Below, one piece after another: positions 58,698-64,000 of a stretch of DNA of 64,000 bases. Where the stretch lies: assembly GCA_964528425.1 (NCBI GenBank), contig CAZGTD010000006.1, positions 1 to 64,000 of the forward strand, in the 5' to 3' direction. Under the pieces are notes generated by a model. The model did not search any database, had not been told where the DNA came from, and worked only from the letters and a program-made list of their open reading frames with translations. The stretch comes from UBA3263 sp964528425 (GTDB lineage: Bacteria > Bacteroidota > Bacteroidia > Bacteroidales > Muribaculaceae). Both the position numbers and the translations under genes were made by a program. Position 1 is the stretch's first letter. Each line of letters opens with the position of its first letter.

Positions 58698-60947
58698 TCA
58701 GAATGATAAATAGGCCATGGCGGGGATGAAAATAACATCGGGTCCACCCTCTGCTATCAGGGTCCAGTAGCATGAGTGGGAGCCATCGGTCGGATTATTG
58801 TAGATGTTAACGTTGAAGCCTTGGGCGGCGGTGCCGGCATTCATGAACTGGTTATTGCCGGTGTCGTCGGAGTGGATACCATACCAATGTGTGCCTCCGG
58901 TGTTGTTGCCGTAGTGTAGGTTCGAGAATGTAAACGACGAATTTTTCGCACCCGTCTGGTAAGTCCAGCGTCCGGCGGGGGTTTCTTCGGTGGGCGCACC
59001 GCGCAGCGAGCCCGTGGAGTCAGCTTTGCACACTATGGCATAGCGGCCGGGATAGCCCGGAGCTTCCTCGAAGCGGAACCACTGGCGGTCATAGTCAGGA
59101 TCGGTCTTTTGGGCTATTCGGTCGGTGGTGGTCAGAGTGCCGTCGGCGGTGAGTTCCCAAACGCGGCCGCCACGGGGCGATTCTGCATTGGAAACCACAC
59201 GGTACCACACGCCTTTTTTCGGCATTTCCATCTCGGCGGCTGCTCCGGTTGGTGCAACGTAGCCTTCCATGTGGTAGGGCGAGTATTTGTAGTCGTTGAG
59301 GTCGAGCAGGGCGCGGTCGGCGCTCATGCGCTTCTGGAAAGATTCCCAGTTCTTGCCATCCTCCGGTGTCCAGCCGATTTCGGCAATGGCGAGCAGGCGG
59401 GGTAGGGCGAGATATTCAAGATATTCGCGATCGGCCACACGCTCGGTCCAGAAGGTGCCCTGAACGCCCTTGCAGAGTTCGGGATGTTCAGCCAGGGCCT
59501 TTTCGGTGAAGGGCACGGTGGCGTAAACGGTTTTGACGTCGTCGCATTTATATCCGTTGGCCGGCGGGTCGTTGGGGTCTTGCGAGCGGTTTATGTAGAA
59601 TGAGCCCTTGTTCGGGCCGCGTTTGCTGATGGGAGTGTAAACTACAGGCAGGCCCATGGATGTTGCCTGGTCGACGGCGGCATCGGGTCCGACCCAGCAG
59701 TAGATCAAGGCATCGGTGGAGCGCACCTTGTCGACGTCGGTTCCTTTGGCGGAGATTGCTTCATTCCAGAAAGCCACGCGGCGGCCTTTGGATTTAACAT
59801 AGTCGCTGACTTCCTTGACGAAGTGGCTCTGAAGCTGGCGGGGATGAGTCATGTTGAGCTCTTTGTAGAGGGCTATGCACTCGTCGTTGCCGCCGATAAT
59901 GTTGCCCTCTTCGTCGATGCGCACCCAGTTGGTGTCGGGGCATTCGTCGCCGCCAATGTGAATTGTCGTGGCGGGGAAAATATCAATAAGGGCATCGCAG
60001 ACGTCGCGAACGAACTGCATGGCGCCCGGGTTGGCAACGTTAAGCACATCGGCGTAGATACCGCCTGTAGTGGCAACGTTGTGTTCGCCGTCGGGATATG
60101 TTGAGAATTCCGGATAGGCTGCCATAACGGCCATTGTGTGGCCCGGCATGTCGACTTCAGGAATAACTTCAATATGGTGCTTGGCGGCGTAATCAACGAT
60201 TTCGCGCAGCTGGTCCTGGGTGTAGTAGAAGGGACCGTAGGGCTTGTTGAGCCAGTATTCGGTTTTGGTATGGCGGTCAACTATGCGCACGTTATCGGCG
60301 GTTGCGCCCACGGTCTGGAGCTTCGGATAGTTGGGCATTTCAATGCGCCAGCCCTGGTCGTCGGTCAGGTGCCAGTGGAACTTATTCATTTTGTAGTAGC
60401 TCATCAGGTCGATTAAGCGCTTGATTTCGTCAACGTTGAAGAAATGGCGCGACACGTCGAGCATGAACCCGCGATATTCCAGGCGGGGCTCGTCGTTGAT
60501 GGCCACCACCGGCAGCTCGTATGCGCCGGTACGGTGAACTCCGGCCATTACGTTGACCGGCAGGAGCTTTTTGATAGTCTGGAATCCGAAATAGAGACCC
60601 GCGGGTTTGGAAGCCGCCAGGGTTATACCCTTTTTGGTCACGTCGAGGCGATAGCCTTCGGGGGCGATTGCCGGGTCAACGGTGACGGTAAGGTTGGCTT
60701 TGGCCTTGTTGACGGTGCGGGCATTGAGTCCGGTGGCGGCGTTGAGGGCCTCGACAAAGCGGGTTGCCTCAACTGCCATCGAATCGGGCAGGTTTTTGAC
60801 TGCCACGGTCATTTTTGCCGGGAGTTTATACTGGCCCTCGCCAACGGTCATTTCTTTCGGCGCAGGGGTCAGGTTAATGAACTCGGCAGCCGATATTCCG
60901 GCCCAGGCTGTCAGGGCCATGCATAATGTTGCAATAAACTTTTTCAT
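58698..60947 (-). CDS. Secreted beta-N-acetylhexosaminidase (GH20), no sorting tail
   Basis: The 749-residue GH20 enzyme has a signal peptide (MKKFIATLCMALTAWAGISA), the same GH20b start (FINLTPAPKEMTVGEGQY), FHWHLTDDQGW, and catalytic D334-E335 in HIGGDECP. From about 70 to 590 it is very similar to the downstream paralogue. After the barrel it has one beta-sandwich module (WYRVVSNAESPRGGRVWEL ... HWYGIHSDDTGNNQFMN) resembling the middle of the upstream paralogue. It stops with AMAYLSF: no YDLxGR tail. It may stay in the periplasm while the others go to the surface (inference), or it was shortened during the duplication. The ATG overlaps the upstream stop by 4 bp. Confidence 0.94.
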   Translation of the reverse strand: MKKFIATLCMALTAWAGISAAEFINLTPAPKEMTVGEGQYKLPAKMTVAVKNLPDSMAVEATRFVEALNAATGLNARTVNKAKANLTVTVDPAIAPEGYRLDVTKKGITLAASKPAGLYFGFQTIKKLLPVNVMAGVHRTGAYELPVVAINDEPRLEYRGFMLDVSRHFFNVDEIKRLIDLMSYYKMNKFHWHLTDDQGWRIEMPNYPKLQTVGATADNVRIVDRHTKTEYWLNKPYGPFYYTQDQLREIVDYAAKHHIEVIPEVDMPGHTMAVMAAYPEFSTYPDGEHNVATTGGIYADVLNVANPGAMQFVRDVCDALIDIFPATTIHIGGDECPDTNWVRIDEEGNIIGGNDECIALYKELNMTHPRQLQSHFVKEVSDYVKSKGRRVAFWNEAISAKGTDVDKVRSTDALIYCWVGPDAAVDQATSMGLPVVYTPISKRGPNKGSFYINRSQDPNDPPANGYKCDDVKTVYATVPFTEKALAEHPELCKGVQGTFWTERVADREYLEYLALPRLLAIAEIGWTPEDGKNWESFQKRMSADRALLDLNDYKYSPYHMEGYVAPTGAAAEMEMPKKGVWYRVVSNAESPRGGRVWELTADGTLTTTDRIAQKTDPDYDRQWFRFEEAPGYPGRYAIVCKADSTGSLRGAPTEETPAGRWTYQTGAKNSSFTFSNLHYGNNTGGTHWYGIHSDDTGNNQFMNAGTAAQGFNVNIYNNPTDGSHSCYWTLIAEGGPDVIFIPAMAYLSF

Positions 60948-63900
60948 TTAACGAGGGTTTTAACGCCGTTAATAATATAGATTCCGGGGCGGGAAATATA
61001 GTTCAGTTTGCGACCGTTGAGGTCATAGATGCCTTCGGGTGAGTTCGCGGGGGATGTTGCGATTTCATCGAGGGCCGACTCGGTGGAGTAATCAACCGTT
61101 ATGGTTTTGTGGCCGTAGATGCTGTCGAGATTATCGTTGCCGGTAATGTTGGTCAGGAATTTGCCGGGGCGTGAGTTGGCTGCAAACATATAGCTTGCGC
61201 CGGCAGCTACAGTAACGGTTTTGCGAGCGAATTCCCGGCCGTCGAGCTGCTCGATAACCGTAATGTTATAGTAGGGGTTGAACTCGGCAATGTTGTAAAC
61301 CTTAATCTGGTGGCCCGGGCTATCCCAGCCAACAAGGGTCAGGTCTTCGTTGCCGTCCCAGGCGAGATTGGAGCCGCTTTTATCGGTGATTGTCCAGTAG
61401 CCGCCCTGGTTGTACTTGAAGGCAAACGGATTGGGCGTCTCGCCAACGGTTGCGGTTACGCTTCGTTTGAGCGGCTGAATGTAGAGGCCCGAAGCGGGAT
61501 TTTGAACGTTGAAATTCGAGCCGTTGGCCTCAAGAGTCCATACGAAGGCAGGCGATGCGGGCTGGGCATTGCGCACGCCTCCGACGCCGGAACCGACAAC
61601 CCCGCGGAATGCATGGCGGTCAGTGTGGGTGTCTTCAATGGCGTACCAAGCGCCTTCTTTAACGGCTGAAACCGGTTCGCCAAGCAGGGCGATGCCGCCA
61701 AGAGCGTCGGTCGAGTAGATGAACACCGCCGTGTCGCCGCTGACGGGGCCGTTTTTAACAAATGTCAGGTAGGGACGTTCGGGGGCCACAGGGGCGAATT
61801 CCTCACCGGCCGGGCGGGTTGTCTTAACCGTTTCCCAGCAGCGGCCCTGTTCGTCAACGAGTTTGAAGATGGCGTCGTTGGTTATCCGTTTTACCTGTAC
61901 GGTTACGTTGGTATGGCCGTTTTCGGTGTCGCCTATGGTGTGGGCAACATAGCTAAAGTGCTCGAACGGTATTTCGGCAGGCACTTCGGCGTCAGCGTCG
62001 GGCGAGTAGAAGTAGTAGGTGCCGACTTCGTTTTCACCCTCCATGGCAGTAAGCTTCATGGCCGTTGAAACGAAGTTGAGGGCCCATCCGGCAGCTTGCT
62101 GCAGGGGCGCGCCTTCGCGGGCGTTGACACCATTGGCCTCAACAATCGAGTTCGCGCCGAGAGCAAAGAGGCGTTTGCCGCCTACGCTAATGAAATATTC
62201 GTTTTGCCCTTCTGATGCGCGGGCCACGCTAACGGTTGCCGCCTTGGAGGCGTCGGCGGTGAAAAGTACGTCGTGGCCGCCATTATTGCCGAAGTGAGCC
62301 TCAAAGCCTATGCCTTGGGTTGTTGAGCGTGCGTTTTCTGACACTCCGGAGATATAAAGTCCGGTTGCACTGTTGCGCAACGTGACAGCTTGAGTATTGT
62401 TGGCGGTGTTATATTCTCCGGCGGTCAGTTCCCAGCCTGTAGCGCCGGTTACACCGTTGGCAACAGTTTCCAGTTCTCCACTCACAACGGCCAGCGGGCC
62501 GCGGTCGGCACTGCTGGTAAAGGTGTAAACGCCCGATGCCAGCGGCGAGAAGGGAATTCCGGTTTGGGCGGTTTGCGGTTCATAGCCTTCGAGGTGGAAG
62601 AGCCACATGCCGCCGTTGCCGTCGACGGGGTTGTTCCAGTTATTTACCGTTTGCTTCTGGCCGGCCTGGGCGCAGTTGAGATACCAGTCGCTGCCTTTAT
62701 CGGAGCGGATGGTAAGGATTGACCCGAGTTCGGAGCTGGCGTATTGATCGCCGAGCACGAAGTTATAGTATTTCTTGGAGTAATCGTAGTTCCACGCGGC
62801 CGATACGCTTGAGCCTTGCATTGCCGGATTAACCGAGCCGTCGGGTGCCGTGCGGTTAACCATAGCGTATTTTCCGGAGCCGTCGGGGTCGGCTTCGAAA
62901 GTCCAGTACTGATAGTCATAGTCGGCGGCGCCTTCGGCAGCTTGAACGTTGGTCCACAGGCGGCCTGCAGTCGCGCTTTTTTCGGCAATCAGCGGGCATC
63001 CGTCGTGAACGAGCTCTATGCAGCGGTCTTTGCGTGCGGCATCTTGGGAGGCCTGGGTTATCAACCGATAGAATTTTCCGGCTTCGGGCATCATGTCGGC
63101 ATTGCGGTTGCTGGCGTAGTGGCGGCCATAGGTGTAGTTGCCCAGGTCAAGCAGTTTGGTGTCGAGGTTAAAACGGTTTTTAAAGTCGTTGAAGTTCTTT
63201 TTCGATTGGGGTGACCAGCCGGTTTCGGCAACTGCTATCATGCGGGGCAGGGCATTGTATTCCAGGTGTTTTGGCTCGGAAATATATTCTGTCCAGAGAT
63301 TGCAGTTAACGCCGTAGTAGAGTTCCTTTTTCGAAGCTTCGTAGTCGGGGGTGGCGTTATAGACGGTTTCCAGAGTGATGGGATAGCCCATGGCAACCGG
63401 TTCATCGGAGCCGCCCCATTGAGCGTAGTCGAGGTAGTAGTGGCTGGTCGAGCACCACACGGAGCGAAGGCCGAGGTCGGCTGCCTGTTTCGACGGGTTA
63501 TTTGCCGCTCCGGCGTTGAGCCAGGCATAGATAAGAATGTCGGCATCCTTGGCCAGCTGCTTATCGGCGCCGGCGGTTGTTATGATTTCGTTCCAGCAAA
63601 TGAGCTTGCGGTTATCTTTTTTAGCGTATTCGGCGAGTTCCTTAACCATCCAGTTCTGGATTGCGCGGTCGGACGATAGGCCGTATTCTTTTTTAAATGC
63701 CTGACAGGCGGGAGATTTTTCCCAGGCGGAAGTGGGGCATTCGTCGCCACCGATATGGATGTATTCGTAGGGGAAGATGTCGGCCAGATAGTCGATAACA
63801 TCCTTGAGGAACTGCATTACCGCAGGATTGGAAATATCGAGAATGTCGGATGAAACGCCGGGCCAGTAGCGGACGGGGTGTTCGCTCTCTGGGGTGGTTG

Positions 63901-64000
63901 AGAATTCCGGATACGCGGCGATTGCGCATTGCATATGGCCGGGCATGTCGACTTCGGGGCATACTTCAATATGGCGTTCCTTGGCGTAGTCAACAATTTC
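60944..64000 (-). CDS. Secreted beta-N-acetylhexosaminidase (GH20), partial at window edge
   Basis: The reading frame stays open to the right edge, so the N-terminus (signal peptide, GH20b domain, first half of the barrel) is outside. The visible 1018 residues begin in the barrel (VCPEVDMPGHMQCAIAAYP), carry the catalytic pair in YIHIGGDECPTSAW, and end the barrel near NFNDFKNRFNLDTKLLDLGNY. Several beta modules follow, including a FVWTLEANGSNFNVQNPASG module shared with the 55385 gene. The tail is IYDLNGRKLNYISRPGIYII. It is more distant in sequence from the other two than they are from each other. It is the first visible gene of the operon. Confidence 0.94.
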   Translation of the reverse strand, partial: EIVDYAKERHIEVCPEVDMPGHMQCAIAAYPEFSTTPESEHPVRYWPGVSSDILDISNPAVMQFLKDVIDYLADIFPYEYIHIGGDECPTSAWEKSPACQAFKKEYGLSSDRAIQNWMVKELAEYAKKDNRKLICWNEIITTAGADKQLAKDADILIYAWLNAGAANNPSKQAADLGLRSVWCSTSHYYLDYAQWGGSDEPVAMGYPITLETVYNATPDYEASKKELYYGVNCNLWTEYISEPKHLEYNALPRMIAVAETGWSPQSKKNFNDFKNRFNLDTKLLDLGNYTYGRHYASNRNADMMPEAGKFYRLITQASQDAARKDRCIELVHDGCPLIAEKSATAGRLWTNVQAAEGAADYDYQYWTFEADPDGSGKYAMVNRTAPDGSVNPAMQGSSVSAAWNYDYSKKYYNFVLGDQYASSELGSILTIRSDKGSDWYLNCAQAGQKQTVNNWNNPVDGNGGMWLFHLEGYEPQTAQTGIPFSPLASGVYTFTSSADRGPLAVVSGELETVANGVTGATGWELTAGEYNTANNTQAVTLRNSATGLYISGVSENARSTTQGIGFEAHFGNNGGHDVLFTADASKAATVSVARASEGQNEYFISVGGKRLFALGANSIVEANGVNAREGAPLQQAAGWALNFVSTAMKLTAMEGENEVGTYYFYSPDADAEVPAEIPFEHFSYVAHTIGDTENGHTNVTVQVKRITNDAIFKLVDEQGRCWETVKTTRPAGEEFAPVAPERPYLTFVKNGPVSGDTAVFIYSTDALGGIALLGEPVSAVKEGAWYAIEDTHTDRHAFRGVVGSGVGGVRNAQPASPAFVWTLEANGSNFNVQNPASGLYIQPLKRSVTATVGETPNPFAFKYNQGGYWTITDKSGSNLAWDGNEDLTLVGWDSPGHQIKVYNIAEFNPYYNITVIEQLDGREFARKTVTVAAGASYMFAANSRPGKFLTNITGNDNLDSIYGHKTITVDYSTESALDEIATSPANSPEGIYDLNGRKLNYISRPGIYIINGVKTLVK

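Noticed and set aside
1..64000. Insertion sequence, prophage or integrative element
   Set aside because: No transposase, integrase, phage structural or conjugation gene was recognised in the window.

Overview
The window looks like chromosomal DNA from the Bacteroidales, most plausibly a Muribaculaceae-type gut anaerobe (inference). The reasons are the TAnnTTTG/TTTG promoter signature ahead of many genes, the type IX secretion regulator PorX, several secreted proteins that share a YDLxGR C-terminal sorting tail, a BspA-type leucine-rich surface protein, a sialidase and three GH20 hexosaminidases, and a TPP-riboswitch-controlled TonB receptor plus PnuT. Most genes are GC-rich. The exceptions are AT-richer accessory patches around 10.5-11.9, 24.1-25.8 and 34.9-36.2 kb.

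Layout. 0-5 kb: tRNA-Lys, a fused ABC-ATPase/TOPRIM-like (DUF4435-type) protein, cysE and a secreted sialidase. 5-8 kb: a GH3-family protein and an abundant OmpA-like protein. 8-12 kb: a TIGR02757-type protein, porX, then an AAA/DUF4143 ATPase whose promoter abuts a 33-bp tandem repeat. 12-17 kb: a secreted protein, an acyltransferase, an HD hydrolase and ilvE. 16.7-19.7 kb: thiamine-uptake operon under a TPP riboswitch. 19.7-23.9 kb: manC-yfhO-unknown operon. 24-25.9 kb: a three-gene HipBST-like toxin-antitoxin module with palindromic operators. 25.9-29.7 kb: an unrecognised 634-aa protein and an LptF/LptG permease. 29.9-36.5 kb: the 1663-aa BspA-like protein, an MBL-fold hydrolase and an apparently undescribed structured RNA of about 275 nt. 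36.6-45.9 kb: a tightly overlapping run, ribBA-lolD-membrane protein-haem lipoprotein-receiver/PEP-synthase fusion-ybaK-aroC. 46-52.5 kb: pheT-yebC, myo-inositol-phosphate synthase, a 4Fe-4S membrane protein and thyA. 53-64 kb: an operon of three GH20 hexosaminidases followed by another sorted surface protein; its first gene runs off the right edge.

How it fits together. The sialidase and GH20 enzymes would strip sialic acid and N-acetylhexosamines from host or dietary glycans, and PorX would help regulate the secretion route that exports the tailed members. The most interesting items are the structured RNA at 36181-36456, the HipBST module with three operator-like sites, the fused ATPase/TOPRIM protein resembling single-gene PARIS, the pervasive near-leaderless gene starts, and the dispersed palindromic repeats, one of which lies inside cysE.
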